The notes under the pieces: generated by a model
What the model was told of the DNA's origin: nothing
Database searches by the model: none
The model's input: only the letters and a program-made list of their open reading frames with translations
Position numbers and translations under genes: made by a program
Source of the DNA: Paracoccaceae bacterium
GTDB taxonomy: Bacteria > Pseudomonadota > Alphaproteobacteria > Rhodobacterales > Rhodobacteraceae
Length of the DNA: 64,000 nucleotides
Direction: 5' to 3'
NCBI GenBank assembly: GCA_007116575.1
Contig: SKIF01000039.1
Location: 19,078 to 83,077, forward strand
Shown: piece by piece, positions 53,535 to 63,952 of the stretch
How the letters are laid out: every line of letters starts with the position of its first letter
Numbering within the stretch: the stretch's first letter is position 1

Positions 53535-54247
53535 GCCAGCCAGCGGCGCATGGACCTTTCGAAGATACCGGCGAAGAAGGACAAGAGATCCGTTCCCTGA
53601 CCCTGCTTGAACATATGCGGGCTGTCCGAGGCCATGACCAGCATGCCCCCCATCCGTTCTGCACCCAGATCCAGCTTCATGCAGGCTTCCGAGCGCAGAT
53701 CGGGCGTCTTCGCGCCATAAAGCACATCGGTTTGCGGGATCGCCTGGCGCAGCACCACCTGCCGCGTGGTCGGGCCGCGTTCGGAACTCATGTATTGCTC
53801 GATGAAGCCGGGCTTGACCACGCAGAGCACGTCCGAGATGCGCTCGAGCGCCGGGTCGGGCCCCGCATCGGGGCTTTCCAGCACCAGCTTGATCGCATCC
53901 ACTGTCAGGATCTGGGCCACATCCGTGCCGAGATTGCGCAGGAAGCCCTCGAATTGCTCGGGGTCGAGTATGCGCAGGATCGCGCGGTGGATCTGGTTGG
54001 TGCCGGCAAGGTTTTCATAAGCCGCCGCGATCACGGCGCGATGGGTCTCTTCCAGCCGGTCGAGCCGGGCCTCCAGCCGCTCCATCGCCAGCCCGCGCAA
54101 ATCCACGATATTCTCGCCCATTCCGCGCTCGCTGGCCGCAACCAGCGTGCGCATCACGTCCTTGTCGTCGAGAATCAACGCCGGATCCGCGAGTATGCGC
54201 GCGCGAAATTCCTCGACCATTTCGGCCTTGAGTGCTGTTCCTGTCAT
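53531..54247 (-). CDS. DUF484 protein
   Basis: 238 residues. An N-terminal coiled segment (about 5-80: EFRARILADPALILDDKDVMR, then MERLEARLDRLEETHRAVI) is followed by a GAF-like DUF484 domain (QIHRAILRILDPEQFEGFLR, ending MLVMASDSPHMFKQGQGTDLLSFFAGIFERSM, positions 53540-53635). It is found next to xerC in many Proteobacteria. Its function is unknown, but it may coordinate recombination or division. Overlaps xerC by four bases. Confidence 0.88.
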   Translation of the reverse strand: MTGTALKAEMVEEFRARILADPALILDDKDVMRTLVAASERGMGENIVDLRGLAMERLEARLDRLEETHRAVIAAAYENLAGTNQIHRAILRILDPEQFEGFLRNLGTDVAQILTVDAIKLVLESPDAGPDPALERISDVLCVVKPGFIEQYMSSERGPTTRQVVLRQAIPQTDVLYGAKTPDLRSEACMKLDLGAERMGGMLVMASDSPHMFKQGQGTDLLSFFAGIFERSMRRWLA

Positions 54248-54304
54248 TGTGGTGCCTGTCCGCTCACTGCCCGGTTTCTGATTTGTTGCACAGACTATAG
54301 CGTA

Positions 54305-54958
54305 TTACAGGATTTTTTGGCCAGTTTTTTCCCAATCTTTCAGAAATTGTGCCAGTCCGGCATCGGTCAGTGGATGGCTGGCCAGTTTACGGATCACTTC
54401 GGGCGGTGCGGTCATCACATCCGCGCCGATACGTGCCACGTCCAGCACATGATTGACCGAGCGGATCGAGGCTGCGAGGATCTGGGTCTCGAAGCCGTAA
54501 TTGTCGTAGATCGTGCGGATATCCTCGATCAGCTCCACCCCGTCGAGCGCGATGTCATCGAGTCGCCCCAGGAAGGGCGAGATGAAAGTCGCGCCCGCCT
54601 TGGCAGCCAGCAGCGCCTGATTGGCCGAGAAGCAGAGCGTGACATTGACCATCTTGCCTTCACTGGTCAGCACCTTGCAGGCTTTCAGGCCGTCCCAGGT
54701 CAGCGGTAGCTTGACGGCGATATTGGGCGCGATCTCGGCAAGGTGGCGGCCTTCGGCGATCATCGCGTCAGCTTCCATAGCCACCACTTCAGCGGAAACC
54801 GGCCCCTCGACCATCGCGCAGATCTCGCGCGTGACCTCGACAATGTCGCGGCCCGATTTCAGGATCAGCGAGGGGTTCGTCGTGACCCCGTCCACCATGC
54901 CCAGATCGTTCAATTCACGGATGGCTGCAACATCGGCAGAGTCGACAAAGAATTTCAT
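54305..54958 (-). CDS. fsa: fructose-6-phosphate aldolase / transaldolase-like protein
   Basis: 217-residue short transaldolase. Start [34 protein letters not shown], and the Schiff-base lysine in [44 protein letters not shown], and [12 protein letters not shown] follow, all as in the MipB/FSA class. This class is either true transaldolase or F6P aldolase. The family is certain, the exact activity not. ATG at 54958 with GGGAATGCC upstream; divergent from priA by 47 bases. Confidence 0.9.
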   Translation of the reverse strand: MKFFVDSADVAAIRELNDLGMVDGVTTNPSLILKSGRDIVEVTREICAMVEGPVSAEVVAMEADAMIAEGRHLAEIAPNIAVKLPLTWDGLKACKVLTSEGKMVNVTLCFSANQALLAAKAGATFISPFLGRLDDIALDGVELIEDIRTIYDNYGFETQILAASIRSVNHVLDVARIGADVMTAPPEVIRKLASHPLTDAGLAQFLKDWEKTGQKIL

Positions 54959-55005
54959 GGCATTCCCCTTTGGCTTGAAGCCTCGTTTCGCCCGCGTCAT
55001 ACCGG

Positions 55006-57234
55006 ATGCGTGCCGTTGCCGAAAGCCCCCAGATGCAAGATGCCGTTCCAGAGTTCTTTGACCAGGGCACGCCCTGCGCGGTGCTGACAGCCGAGCCGTT
55101 GGACCGGGTACTCGACTATCTCGCACCCGAGGGCGGTTGCTGGCTGGGGGCCTTTGTCGAGGTGCCGCTGGGGCCGCGCCGGGTGCTGGGCGTGGTCTGG
55201 GGCGCGGCGGGGGGGGGTTTCCCGCGCGCGAAACTGCGCGCGGTCCACCGCGTGCTCGATGCCGCGCCGATGCGCGCGGAACTGCGAGACTTTCTGTCGC
55301 GGGCGGCAGAATACACCATGACGCCAATGCCCGCGATGCTGCGGCTTGCGACTCGTGTGCCGGGGCTCGGGCAGGGGATGGCGATGCGCAAACTGCTGTT
55401 CCGGGGCGAGGCAGAGCCCGCGCGCATGACCGACGCGCGGGCACGGGTGCTGGCCGCTTTTGACACCTTCGGGGGCGCCGGGCTGACGCCCGGCGAATTG
55501 GCGCAGGCAGCAGGCGTGAGCCTGTCGGTTGTGGCGGGGCTTGAAAAGACAGGCGCACTGATCGCGCGCGAGGCGCCGCGGGATCAACCCTATCCACGGC
55601 TGGATTCAGCGCGACCGGGCCCGGATTTGACCGAGGATCAGGCGCGCGCGGCTCAGGCGCTGCGCGCGGGGCTGGCCGCAGGTGGCTATGGCACGACGCT
55701 TCTGAAGGGGGTCACGGGGTCGGGCAAGACCGAGGTTTACCTGGAAGCAGTGGCGAGCTGTCTTGCAGCAGGCCGTCAGGCGCTGGTCCTGCTGCCCGAG
55801 ATTGCGCTGACCTCGGAGTTTCTGACCCGCGTCGAGGCGCGCTTCGGCGCGCGACCTGCGGAATGGCATTCAGGCGTCACCCAGACCGAACGGCGGCGCT
55901 GCTGGCGGATGCTGGGGCAGGGTGAGGCTCAGCTTGTCGTCGGCGCGCGCTCGGCGCTGTTCCTGCCGTTTCGAGACCTCGGGCTGATCGTCGTCGACGA
56001 GGAGCATGACAGCTCCTACAAGCAGGAGGAGGGCGCGCTCTATCATGCCCGCGACATGGCGGTGCTGCGGGCCGCGATTGCGGGAGCGCAGGTGGTGCTG
56101 GCCTCGGCCACGCCCTCGCTCGAGACCTGGGCCAATGCCGAGGCGGGGAAATATGCCCGCCTCGACCTGCCCGCGCGCTATGGCGAGAGCGTTCTGCCCG
56201 AGATGCGCGCGATTGATCTGCGCGCCGAGGATCTGCCCGCGAGCCGCTGGATTTCGCCCACATTGCAGGGCGCGGTGAGCAGGCGCGTCGCGCGCGGGGA
56301 ACAGGCGCTCTTGTTCCTCAACCGTCGGGGCTATGCGCCGCTGACAGTGTGCCGGGCCTGCGGGCATCAGGTCGAGTGCAGCGATTGCGATGCGCGGATG
56401 GTGGAGCACCGGTTTCTCAAGCGACTGGTTTGCCACCAGTGTGGGGCCACGGCACCTATACCCACGGCCTGCCCCAAATGCGGAGCCGAGGACCGGCTGG
56501 CCCCGGTTGGCCCCGGCGTCGAACGGCTGGAGGAGGAAGCCCGCGCGCTCTGGCCCGACGCGCGGGTGGCGGTGCTCTCGTCAGACCTCTTCGCCTCTGC
56601 CCGCGCGCTTAAAGAACAGATCGGCGCGATTGCGGCGGGCGAGGCGGATATCATCATCGGTACGCAGATTGTGGCCAAGGGGCATAATTTCCCGCACCTG
56701 ACACTGGTGGGGGTGATCGACGCGGATCTGGGGCTCTCCGGGTCAGACCTGCGCGCGGCAGAGCGGGTGTTCCAGCTTGTGCGGCAGGTCTCGGGGCGCG
56801 CGGGGCGGGTCAAGAAGCCGGGGCTGGCGCTGATCCAGACCAGCCAGCCCGAGCATCCGGTGATCCGCGCGATCCTGTCGGGGGCGGAGGAGGAATTCTG
56901 GCGCAGCGAATCCGCGCAGCGCAGCGCGCTTGCCATGCCACCTTATGGGCGGCTGGCGGGGATCGTGATCTCCTCGGGCGATCTGGAGGCCGCCTTTGCG
57001 CTGGGTCAGGCGCTGGCGCAGGCCGACATGCCCTTGCGGCGCATCGGGGCGCAGGTCTTCGGGCCAGCGCCTGCACCGATTGCGCGTATCAGGGGGCGTC
57101 ACCGGGTCCGGCTTCTGGTCAAGGCGCCCAAGGGCGCGCCCTTGCAGGGCGCGCTCGGTATCTGGCTGGCCCCGCATAAACTGAGCCGAGACCTGCGGCT
57201 GAGCGTCGATATCGACCCGCAGAGTTTCTACTGA
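55006..57234 (+). CDS. priA: primosomal replication restart helicase PriA
   Basis: 742 residues of the 3'-to-5' helicase that reloads the replisome at stalled forks. N-terminal DNA-binding domain (about 25-115: [18 protein letters not shown]). Helicase motifs: Walker [27 protein letters not shown] in [16 protein letters not shown], and [11 protein letters not shown]. The zinc module with eight cysteines is [16 protein letters not shown], then [19 protein letters not shown]. The last motifs are [23 protein letters not shown] and [15 protein letters not shown]. The exact start is uncertain: MRAVAESP at 55006 or MQDAV at 55033. Confidence 0.96.
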   Translation: MRAVAESPQMQDAVPEFFDQGTPCAVLTAEPLDRVLDYLAPEGGCWLGAFVEVPLGPRRVLGVVWGAAGGGFPRAKLRAVHRVLDAAPMRAELRDFLSRAAEYTMTPMPAMLRLATRVPGLGQGMAMRKLLFRGEAEPARMTDARARVLAAFDTFGGAGLTPGELAQAAGVSLSVVAGLEKTGALIAREAPRDQPYPRLDSARPGPDLTEDQARAAQALRAGLAAGGYGTTLLKGVTGSGKTEVYLEAVASCLAAGRQALVLLPEIALTSEFLTRVEARFGARPAEWHSGVTQTERRRCWRMLGQGEAQLVVGARSALFLPFRDLGLIVVDEEHDSSYKQEEGALYHARDMAVLRAAIAGAQVVLASATPSLETWANAEAGKYARLDLPARYGESVLPEMRAIDLRAEDLPASRWISPTLQGAVSRRVARGEQALLFLNRRGYAPLTVCRACGHQVECSDCDARMVEHRFLKRLVCHQCGATAPIPTACPKCGAEDRLAPVGPGVERLEEEARALWPDARVAVLSSDLFASARALKEQIGAIAAGEADIIIGTQIVAKGHNFPHLTLVGVIDADLGLSGSDLRAAERVFQLVRQVSGRAGRVKKPGLALIQTSQPEHPVIRAILSGAEEEFWRSESAQRSALAMPPYGRLAGIVISSGDLEAAFALGQALAQADMPLRRIGAQVFGPAPAPIARIRGRHRVRLLVKAPKGAPLQGALGIWLAPHKLSRDLRLSVDIDPQSFY

Positions 57235-57293
57235 GCCGTTGCAGCGCGCGCATTGCGGGTTATCTATGCCGAAAGGCAACAGGAGGGTTTGCG

Positions 57294-57950
57294 ATGTTCG
57301 GCTTGAGCTTTGGTGCGGAGAAGATGCGCATGGTCTCGCCCTCGGAGGCGCTGCCGGGGCGGGCCGATCCGATCCCGACTGCCGAGACACATGCGATTTC
57401 GGGCCGACCGTTGAAGGCCGCTGTCCCCGAGGGAATGGAAGCGGCCATGTTCGGCATGGGATGTTTCTGGGGCGTGGAGCGCAAGTTCTGGCAGGTGCCG
57501 GGGGTGTGGCTGACCATGGTGGGTTATGCCGGAGGCTACACGCCGAACCCGAGTTATGAGGAGGTCTGCACGGGCAAGACGGGGCATAACGAGGTGGTGC
57601 GCGTGGTCTTTGACCCGACGCAGGTGAGCTATGAGGAGTTGCTGCGCGTGTTCTGGGAAGGGCATGACCCGACGCAGGGCATGCGGCAGGGCAATGATCG
57701 GGGCACGCAGTATCGTTCGGGCATCTATTGTTATTCCGATGCGCAACAGGCGGCAGCGGAGGCGGGCCGCGCGGCTTATGCCGCGCAGCTGGCAGAGGCA
57801 GGCTATGGGGCGATCACGACCGAGATCGTGGCGGCGCCGGAATTCTATTTCGCCGAAGACTATCATCAACAATACCTGCACAAGAATCCGGGCGGCTATT
57901 GCGGGATTGGCGGAACCGGCGTGGCCTGCCCTGTCGGACTGAAGACCTGA
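57294..57950 (+). CDS. msrA: peptide-methionine (S)-S-oxide reductase
   Basis: Repairs oxidised methionine. 218 residues with [22 protein letters not shown] (active cysteine in GCFWG), [52 protein letters not shown] (57651-57728) and [22 protein letters not shown] with the resolving cysteine region. The 45-residue N-terminal extension is typical for the alphaproteobacterial form. Ribosome site AGGAGG (at about 57280). Confidence 0.95.
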   Translation: MFGLSFGAEKMRMVSPSEALPGRADPIPTAETHAISGRPLKAAVPEGMEAAMFGMGCFWGVERKFWQVPGVWLTMVGYAGGYTPNPSYEEVCTGKTGHNEVVRVVFDPTQVSYEELLRVFWEGHDPTQGMRQGNDRGTQYRSGIYCYSDAQQAAAEAGRAAYAAQLAEAGYGAITTEIVAAPEFYFAEDYHQQYLHKNPGGYCGIGGTGVACPVGLKT

Positions 57951-58047
57951 CAACAGGTCAGAGCAGGACGGGCCGCCGCGGCTCTCCTTGACCCGGCAAG
58001 GAAGGGCGGCTAACGGGGCGGAAACCCGTTCTCTCAAAGGCGCGCGC

Positions 58048-58926
58048 ATGACCACCTTCACGGCACTGACCAAGCTGTCCTCGGAAGACGCAGCCTTTGC
58101 GCTTTCGGAAGCGATGGAGAACATGGAACCCGAGCCGATGGGCGTGGGGGTGTTCGAGTTGGAAGATGGCTCGGGGCTGTGGGAGGTGGGCGGCTATTTC
58201 ACCGAAACGCCCGACGCCATCGCGCTTGATCTGCTGGCCGCGGCCTTTAACGCGCAGCCCTTCCTTGTTTCGGAACTGCCAGAGATCGACTGGGTCGCCA
58301 AGGTGCGCCGCGATCTGGCCCCGGTCGAGGCGGCGCGGTTCTTTGTCTATGGCAGTCATGATGCCGACAAGCTGCCCGAAGGGCGCGTGGGGCTGCTGAT
58401 CGACGCAGCGATGGCCTTTGGCACCGGCCATCACGGCACCACACTGGGCTGTCTGCGTGCGCTGGACCGGCTGGACAGTGCCGGGTTTCGGGGGCGCAAT
58501 GTGGTCGATATCGGCTGTGGAACCGCCGTGCTGGCCATGGCTGCCGCGCAAATCTGGCCTGGCTTGGTGCGGGCCTCGGATATCGACGCGGTCGCGGTCG
58601 AGGTGGCCGAGGCCAATGTCGCGGCGAACGGTCTGGACGGTCGGATACGCTGTCTGGAGGCGACGGGCTTCGATCATCCCGAGTTGCAGGACGCCGCGCC
58701 ATTCGATCTGGTCTTTGCCAATATCCTGATGGGCCCCCTGATCGCACTGGCACCCGACATGGCGCGGGTCACGGAACCGGGTGGCTATGCCATCCTCTCG
58801 GGCTTGCTGGTGGAACAGGCCGAGACGGTGCAGGCGGCCTATGTGGCCGAGGGCTTTGCGCTGCACCATCGCGAGGATATCGGCGAATGGACCACGCTGA
58901 CGCTGATGCGCGGCGCGGGCGGGTAA
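58048..58926 (+). CDS. prmA: ribosomal protein L11 methyltransferase
   Basis: Trimethylates ribosomal protein L11 using SAM. 292 residues. N-terminal L11-binding part, then AMAFGTGHHGTTLGCLRAL, the SAM loop NVVDIGCGTAVLAMAAA, then ASDIDAVAVEVAEANVAANG and DLVFANILMGPLIALAPDMAR with NILxxPL. The ATG at 58048 fits the start MTTFTAL. Not in an operon, although it lies downstream of msrA in the same direction. Confidence 0.93.
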   Translation: MTTFTALTKLSSEDAAFALSEAMENMEPEPMGVGVFELEDGSGLWEVGGYFTETPDAIALDLLAAAFNAQPFLVSELPEIDWVAKVRRDLAPVEAARFFVYGSHDADKLPEGRVGLLIDAAMAFGTGHHGTTLGCLRALDRLDSAGFRGRNVVDIGCGTAVLAMAAAQIWPGLVRASDIDAVAVEVAEANVAANGLDGRIRCLEATGFDHPELQDAAPFDLVFANILMGPLIALAPDMARVTEPGGYAILSGLLVEQAETVQAAYVAEGFALHHREDIGEWTTLTLMRGAGG

Positions 58927-59022
58927 GGGTCAAAGTTTTGCCAAGTTTCCGGGGTAACGTCCTTGCCAGGTAAGGGTTTCGCACTGCATGCGGACCCGGA
59001 ATGGTGCAGTCGAGGCAAACCC

Positions 59023-59433
59023 ATGACCCCAGAGCAGAGAGAAGAATTCGCCATCCGCGCTGATCTTGTAAAGTACAAGCATCTGAAGAATGACCCCAAG
59101 CTGCGCCAGGCACGGCGCAAGTTCAGGCTGAGCATTGTGAGTGCGGTGATCGGGGCATGCGTCACGATTGCGGTCATGCTGATGCTGACCAAGAGCTTCA
59201 TGATGGCCCTGCATGGGCCTGACGCATATGCACGCATTATCGCTCCCTCGGTGCAGACGCAGGACGAAGGCGCACTGCTGCGTCAGGCGCTGATGCCTGA
59301 TCCGGTTTCTTCCGAGATTGCCGAAATGCTAAGCCCCTTCTTGCAGCAATCCGGCCCAGTGGCCGAGACTGCGCCATCCGTCGCGGAAGATGGTGCGCGC
59401 GACCTGCGCGTCGGCATAGCGCCCGACGCCTGA
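59023..59433 (+). CDS. hypothetical single-span membrane protein
   Basis: 136 residues. A charged N-terminus (MTPEQREEFAIRADLVKYKHLKNDPKLRQARRK, positions 59023-59121), one transmembrane helix (LSIVSAVIGACVTIAVMLML, about 34-54), then a soluble tail of about 80 residues without a known fold. The ATG at 59023 was chosen over an earlier frame start because it follows a poor but better-spaced region and gives the compact charged start. Followed by a strong terminator. Not recognised. Confidence 0.55.
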   Translation: MTPEQREEFAIRADLVKYKHLKNDPKLRQARRKFRLSIVSAVIGACVTIAVMLMLTKSFMMALHGPDAYARIIAPSVQTQDEGALLRQALMPDPVSSEIAEMLSPFLQQSGPVAETAPSVAEDGARDLRVGIAPDA

Positions 59434-59453
59434 CCCTTTTTCGAAAACGCAGA

Positions 59454-59480
59454 AAGCCGCCCCGTGAAGGGGCGGCTTTT
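59454..59480 (+). terminator. intrinsic terminator
   Basis: AAGCCGCCCC / GGGGCGGCTT stem with a five-base loop and a run of four T, about 20 bases after the hypothetical membrane protein gene. The stem may also serve the convergent DUF1127 gene. Confidence 0.85.
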
Positions 59481-59521
59481 GCTGATGAACATGCCAGGCC
59501 CGGACCCGGCAAAGGGCCGGT

Positions 59522-59731
59522 TCAGAACCGGCCTTTCACGACGTGGTCGATATCAGCGCGGGTCAGGCCAACATCGGCCAGTTCGCGGTCGGTCAGCGCA
59601 TGGAGCTGATTGCGGGTGATGCGTTCGTCATTCCAGGTCTTGAGGGTGGCGATCAATGCGCCAAGCGACAGGCCCTGGAAACCGGCAAGCACCTGCTCCG
59701 TATGAATACGGCTTTGTGCATAGAAGGTCAT
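59522..59731 (-). CDS. DUF1127 small protein
   Basis: 69 residues: MTFYAQSRIHTEQVLAGFQ, then the DUF1127 core TLKTWNDERITRNQLHALTDRELADVGLTRADI (positions 59543-59641), the arginine-rich W-x-R-T-x-x-x-L-x-x-L-x-D-x-x-L-x-D-I/V-G pattern. Such proteins bind RNA or affect RNA turnover and phosphate/carbon metabolism in Agrobacterium and Rhodobacter. ATG at 59731 follows GGAGACCACCC. Good agreement with the family, usually about 45-70 residues. Confidence 0.88.
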   Translation of the reverse strand: MTFYAQSRIHTEQVLAGFQGLSLGALIATLKTWNDERITRNQLHALTDRELADVGLTRADIDHVVKGRF

Positions 59732-59927
59732 GGGTGGTCTCCATAGGGTTGAGATTTCTGTACCGCTGCGATTCTGTGCGGACCAGACGAAAATATGCTC
59801 AATCTTCATGCAGGAGTAGAATGAAAAAACGCAAAGCCACTATGCAGGCGCGGCATGGCTCGGAGATGTCTCTTCCGCTGTTCCCCGCGCCCTGTCGTCA
59901 AGCGGCGAGTGTTATCGGTGCGGGACC

Positions 59928-59965
59928 TGCGCCTTGCCATTGCAATGGCGAGGGCTCAAGGCGCA
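59928..59965. repeat. compound inverted repeat upstream of ruvC
   Basis: TGCGCCTTG pairs with CAAGGCGCA, and the inside holds a second palindrome (CCATTGCAATGG). The whole forms a long hairpin about 75 bases before ruvC. It may be an attenuator or a bidirectional element; no gene was recognised in the gap around it. Confidence 0.4.
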
Positions 59966-60041
59966 TGGGCTACTCCGCTCTTGGCAGATGTTCTCTTTTC
60001 GTGCTATGCCTGATGTCGGGCAGCAAAAAACAGGGCATACT

Positions 60042-60545
60042 ATGCGCGTCATCGGCATCGACCCAGGTCTGCGCAATCTGGGCTGGGGTGTGATCGAGGC
60101 CGACGGGGTGCGCCTGTGCCACGTTGCCAATGGTGTGTGCCGATCCGATCCTTCGGCCTCGCTGGCGGCACGGCTTCTGGATCTGCATGCGCAACTCAGT
60201 CGCGTCATCACGCAATATGCGCCCCAGACATCAGCGGTCGAGCAGACTTTTGTGAACAAGGACGCGGTCGCCACACTGAAGCTCGGCTCAGCACGCGGGA
60301 TTGCGTTGCTGGTGCCCGCGCAGGCGGGGCTGGAGGTGGGCGAGTATGCTCCCAATGCGGTCAAGAAAGCCGTGGTCGGTGTGGGCAAGGCGGCCAAGGA
60401 ACAGGTGGACCATATGGTGCGGATGCAGCTTCCGGGCGTGGTGATTGCGGGGCCGGATGCCGCCGATGCGCTGGCCATCGCCATTTGCCACGCGTTTCAC
60501 TGCCAGACGGCACGCTCGATGGTGCTGGCCGGGGGCGCGCGATGA
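60042..60545 (+). CDS. ruvC: Holliday junction resolvase RuvC
   Basis: Cuts Holliday junctions. 167 residues, with catalytic acids in [16 protein letters not shown] (D7), [18 protein letters not shown] and the [15 protein letters not shown] pair near the end. [19 protein letters not shown] is the DNA-binding helix region. ATG at 60042, overlap ATGA with ruvA. Confidence 0.96.
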   Translation: MRVIGIDPGLRNLGWGVIEADGVRLCHVANGVCRSDPSASLAARLLDLHAQLSRVITQYAPQTSAVEQTFVNKDAVATLKLGSARGIALLVPAQAGLEVGEYAPNAVKKAVVGVGKAAKEQVDHMVRMQLPGVVIAGPDAADALAIAICHAFHCQTARSMVLAGGAR

Positions 60546-61213
60546 TCGGCAAACTGACGGGTGTAGTGGACATGCGCGGGCCGGACCATGTGCTGCTCGA
60601 TGTGCGCGGTGTAGGCTATATCGTCCATGTCTCGGAACGCACGCTGATGGCGCTTCCGGGGCGCGGTGAAGTGGCGGCGCTTTATACCGATCTCGTTGTG
60701 CGCGAGGATCTGATGCAGCTTTACGGCTTCCCGACACTACTGGAGAAGGAATGGCACCGGGTGCTGACTTCGGTGCAGGGGGTGGGGGCAAAGGCCTCGC
60801 TGGCGATACTGGGCGCGCTGGGGCCAGAGGGCGTGTCGCGCGCGATCGCGCTGGGCGACAGTGGCGCGCTGCGCAAGGCCCCCGGTGTCGGCCCGAAACT
60901 GGCGCAGCGCATCGCCAATGAACTCAAGGAAAAGGCCCCTGCGCTGATGACAGTGGATGCTGGCCCTGCAGTGGTGGCTGAGATGGGCGCAGTGTCCGAT
61001 GCGGCAGCCGTTGCAGTGCCCGCGCAACCTGCCTCGGCCAAGGCACTGCCCGCACAGCAGGCGGTACCCGACGCCATGTCGGCACTGGCCAATCTCGGTT
61101 ATTCCCCTTCGGATGCCGCCCGCGCTGTGGCCGAAGCGCAGGCCGATACTCCCGAGGCCGATGCGCCTGCCCTGATCCGCGCGGCGCTTCGGCTTTTGGC
61201 ACCGAAAGGGTGA
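60542..61213 (+). CDS. ruvA: Holliday junction DNA helicase subunit RuvA
   Basis: Tetrameric DNA-binding subunit of the branch-migration motor. 223 residues: OB fold [21 protein letters not shown], helix-hairpin-helix regions [20 protein letters not shown] and [22 protein letters not shown], and the C-terminal RuvB-binding domain [20 protein letters not shown] linker of about 45 Ala/Val-rich residues before the last domain is longer than in E. coli. Overlaps ruvC; ruvB follows 3 bases later. Confidence 0.96.
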   Translation: MIGKLTGVVDMRGPDHVLLDVRGVGYIVHVSERTLMALPGRGEVAALYTDLVVREDLMQLYGFPTLLEKEWHRVLTSVQGVGAKASLAILGALGPEGVSRAIALGDSGALRKAPGVGPKLAQRIANELKEKAPALMTVDAGPAVVAEMGAVSDAAAVAVPAQPASAKALPAQQAVPDAMSALANLGYSPSDAARAVAEAQADTPEADAPALIRAALRLLAPKG

Positions 61214-61216
61214 TAC

Positions 61217-62254
61217 ATGAGCACGCCTGACCCCACTCTTCGCGGCGCCGACCTGCCCGAAGACAGTCCCGATCTGGACCGCGCACTGCGTCCACAGGCG
61301 CTGGAGGAGTTCATCGGCCAGCAGGAGGCGCGGGCCAATCTGCGCGTTTTCATCCAGTCTGCCCGGATGCGGGGCGAGGCGATGGACCACACGCTGTTTT
61401 ATGGCCCCCCCGGTCTTGGCAAGACCACGCTGGCGCAGATCATGGCGCGCGAACTGGGCGTGGGGTTCCGCATGACCTCGGGGCCGGTGCTGGCCAAGGC
61501 AGGCGATCTGGCGGCGATCCTGACCAATCTGGAGGCGCGCGATGTGCTGTTCATCGATGAGATTCACCGGCTGAACCCGGCGGTCGAGGAGGTGCTCTAC
61601 CCGGCGATGGAGGATTTCCAGCTCGATCTCGTGATCGGCGAGGGGCCAGCTGCGCGCACGGTGCGCATCGAGTTGCAGCCCTTCACGCTGGTCGGCGCGA
61701 CCACGCGGTTGGGGCTCTTGACGACTCCGCTGCGTGACCGTTTCGGCATTCCCACACGGCTGCAATTCTACACCGAGGACGAGCTGTGCCTGATTGTCTC
61801 ACGCGGTGCGCGGTTGTTGGGGGTGAAGACCGAGGAGGATGGCGTGCGCGAGATTGCCCGACGCGCGCGTGGCACGCCAAGGATAGCCGGGCGGTTGTTG
61901 CGCCGGGTGGTCGATTTCGCCCTGGTCGAGGGGGATGGGCGGCTGACGCAGGGTCTTGCAGATAATGCGCTGACCCGGCTGGGGGTGGATCATCTGGGGC
62001 TCGACGGAGCCGACCGGCGCTATCTGCGGCTCCTGGCCGAGAATTATGGCGGCGGGCCTGTGGGGGTGGAGACGATTGCGGCGGCGCTGTCGGAATCGCG
62101 CGATGCCATCGAAGAGGTGATCGAGCCCTTCCTGCTGCAACAGGGTCTGATCGCGCGCACTCCGCGCGGCCGGATGCTCGCCAGCCGCGCCTGGGCTCAT
62201 CTAGGCCTGCCTGCGCCCACCGCCGACACGCAGGGACGGTTGTTCGAAGGGTGA
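61217..62254 (+). CDS. ruvB: Holliday junction DNA helicase motor RuvB
   Basis: Hexameric AAA+ motor. 345 residues: [19 protein letters not shown], Walker [18 protein letters not shown], Walker [27 protein letters not shown] (61540-61620), sensor [18 protein letters not shown], and the C-terminal winged helix ending [29 protein letters not shown] (62110-62196). Completes the ruvCAB operon. Confidence 0.97.
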   Translation: MSTPDPTLRGADLPEDSPDLDRALRPQALEEFIGQQEARANLRVFIQSARMRGEAMDHTLFYGPPGLGKTTLAQIMARELGVGFRMTSGPVLAKAGDLAAILTNLEARDVLFIDEIHRLNPAVEEVLYPAMEDFQLDLVIGEGPAARTVRIELQPFTLVGATTRLGLLTTPLRDRFGIPTRLQFYTEDELCLIVSRGARLLGVKTEEDGVREIARRARGTPRIAGRLLRRVVDFALVEGDGRLTQGLADNALTRLGVDHLGLDGADRRYLRLLAENYGGGPVGVETIAAALSESRDAIEEVIEPFLLQQGLIARTPRGRMLASRAWAHLGLPAPTADTQGRLFEG

Positions 62255-62425
62255 GGGGGCGCTGCCTGCGGTAGGCGACACAAGAGCGCAACAACGGCAT
62301 TCAGGCGCCCCGCAGCAAGGAAGACCATGTTGCAGGCGCCGCATCGTAGATGGCACAGGGCAGAGTTTCGAACGACTGATGATGGCCCGTGAGGCGATTG
62401 CTTTTCTGCCGAATATCCGCCTGCA

Positions 62426-63823
62426 TCAGGTCCAGCCGGACGCGGCAAGCAAGATGCCGGCAAGCGAACAGCCAGTCAGGACCGTCACTGGGCCAAGCTT
62501 GAAGCGAAACACGGCAACAAGCGCTGCCAGCACCAGTGCCGCAGCCGCAAGATTGATTGTAGACCAGACAGGGACATCAAGGTTCAGACCGAGAGATGTG
62601 ATGATGCGGACATCGTCAAACACCACATGCATCCCAAACCAGACAGCGAGGTTCAGGATCACGCCCACAACCGCGGCGGTGATGGCAGTCAGCACTGCTG
62701 TCAAGACCTTGTTGTCGCGCAAGCGTTCGATGAACGGAGCGCCAAGAAAGATCCACAGAAAGCAGGGTGTAAAGGTCACCCAGGTCGTCAACAGCCCGCC
62801 CAGCGTTGCTGCCCAGAGCGGCGAAAGACCGCTCGCCTCGCGGAATGCACCCATGAAGCCCACAAACTGCGTCACCATGATCAGCGGCCCCGGCGTGGTT
62901 TCCGCCATGCCCAGCCCGTCAAGCATCTCGCCCGGTGCCAGCCAGCCGAAATTCTGCACTGCCTCCTGCGCGACATAGGCCAGCACAGCATAGGCGCCGC
63001 CGAAGGTGACGACCGCCATGATGCTGAAGAACCCGGCGATCTGGGCAAAGACATTGGCCGGGCCGAGCGCGATGAACAGCAGGGCGACCGGTGCCAGCCA
63101 GAGCACGAGGAAGATGGCCGAAACGCGGAAGGCGTAGGCGCGGCTCACCTCGGCATGGCCCGGGGTCTCCTCGCCCAGCAGCGTATCGGCGTCATCGACC
63201 CGAACCTTGCCCAGCTTGCCGTGTCCTTCGCCCCCATGGAACGCGGACAGGCCGCCGCGCGCGCCAAGGAATCCGATCAGGCCAGCCGCGAGGATGATCA
63301 GCGGAAACGGCACCCCAAAGCCGAAGATGGCCACGAACGAGGCGGCAGCAATGGCAATCATGGCCCCGTTTTTCAGCGCGCGCGCGCCGATACGGATGAC
63401 CGCCTGTGCCACAATGGCCAGCACTGCGGCCTTGAGCCCGAAGAACAGCGCCTCGACCGCACCGACATTGCCATAAAGCGCATAGATCCAGCTAAGCGCC
63501 ATGATCGCCACGACGCCGGGCAGCACGAACAGGACGCCCGCGATGATGCCGCCGAGGGTGCGATGCATCAGCCAGCCAATATAGACCGCCAGCTGCATCG
63601 CTTCGGGGCCGGGCAGCAGCATGCAGTAGTTGAGCGCATGGAGGAATCGCCTCTCGCCCAGCCAGCGCTGTTCCTCGACCAGGATGCGGTGCATCAGCGC
63701 GATCTGCCCGGCCGGGCCACCGAAGCTCAAGAGCCCGATGCGTGCCCAGATGCGGGTGGCTTCGGAAATGGTAGGGTAGGCGCTACGCTGCATCATGCTG
63801 CTTTCGGATTGTTTATGAGCCAT
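62426..63823 (-). CDS. chrA: chromate transporter, long-chain ChrA
   Basis: 465-residue two-domain ChrA. First half: WARIGLLSFGGPAGQIALMHRILVEEQRW, LPGPEAMQLAVYIGWLMHR, GVLFVLPGVVAIMALSWIYA. Second half repeats the pattern with VVTFGGAYAVLAYVAQEAVQNF, PGEMLDGLGMAETTPGPLIMVTQFVGFMGA. About ten helices. It exports chromate (or sulfate-like anions) in resistant bacteria, and homologues are often on accessory DNA. MMQRSAY, nine codons on, is an alternative start. Its 5' side abuts the repeat array at the window end. Confidence 0.92.
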   Translation of the reverse strand: MAHKQSESSMMQRSAYPTISEATRIWARIGLLSFGGPAGQIALMHRILVEEQRWLGERRFLHALNYCMLLPGPEAMQLAVYIGWLMHRTLGGIIAGVLFVLPGVVAIMALSWIYALYGNVGAVEALFFGLKAAVLAIVAQAVIRIGARALKNGAMIAIAAASFVAIFGFGVPFPLIILAAGLIGFLGARGGLSAFHGGEGHGKLGKVRVDDADTLLGEETPGHAEVSRAYAFRVSAIFLVLWLAPVALLFIALGPANVFAQIAGFFSIMAVVTFGGAYAVLAYVAQEAVQNFGWLAPGEMLDGLGMAETTPGPLIMVTQFVGFMGAFREASGLSPLWAATLGGLLTTWVTFTPCFLWIFLGAPFIERLRDNKVLTAVLTAITAAVVGVILNLAVWFGMHVVFDDVRIITSLGLNLDVPVWSTINLAAAALVLAALVAVFRFKLGPVTVLTGCSLAGILLAASGWT

Positions 63824-63889
63824 TCATGGACGCATTGCTTTGCGGCGCATACGGTTGGGCGAGGGACATCTGCCCTTCAGGGCTGCGTA

Positions 63890-63952
63890 TTCCACGGCAC
63901 TTGGCCACCTGTTCCACGAACATGTGGCCAGTCATTCCATGACATGTGGCCA
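63890..63952. repeat. three tandem 18-19 bp repeats, possible IS21-family end
   Basis: Three copies of TTCCA(C/T)G..CA(C/T)(T/G)TGGCCA begin at 63890, 63912 and 63935, so they lie 22-23 bases apart, about two helix turns. Multiple short repeats of this sort, rich in TGGCCA and TTCCACG, are seen in the ends of IS21-type elements. The element would extend to the right, beyond the window. A cluster of regulator or replication-type binding sites is another reading. Confidence 0.45.

Noticed and set aside
59821..60093. 90-codon ORF overlapping ruvC
   Set aside because: Good ribosome site, but the composition is not protein-like, it overlaps ruvC in another frame, and nothing is recognised.
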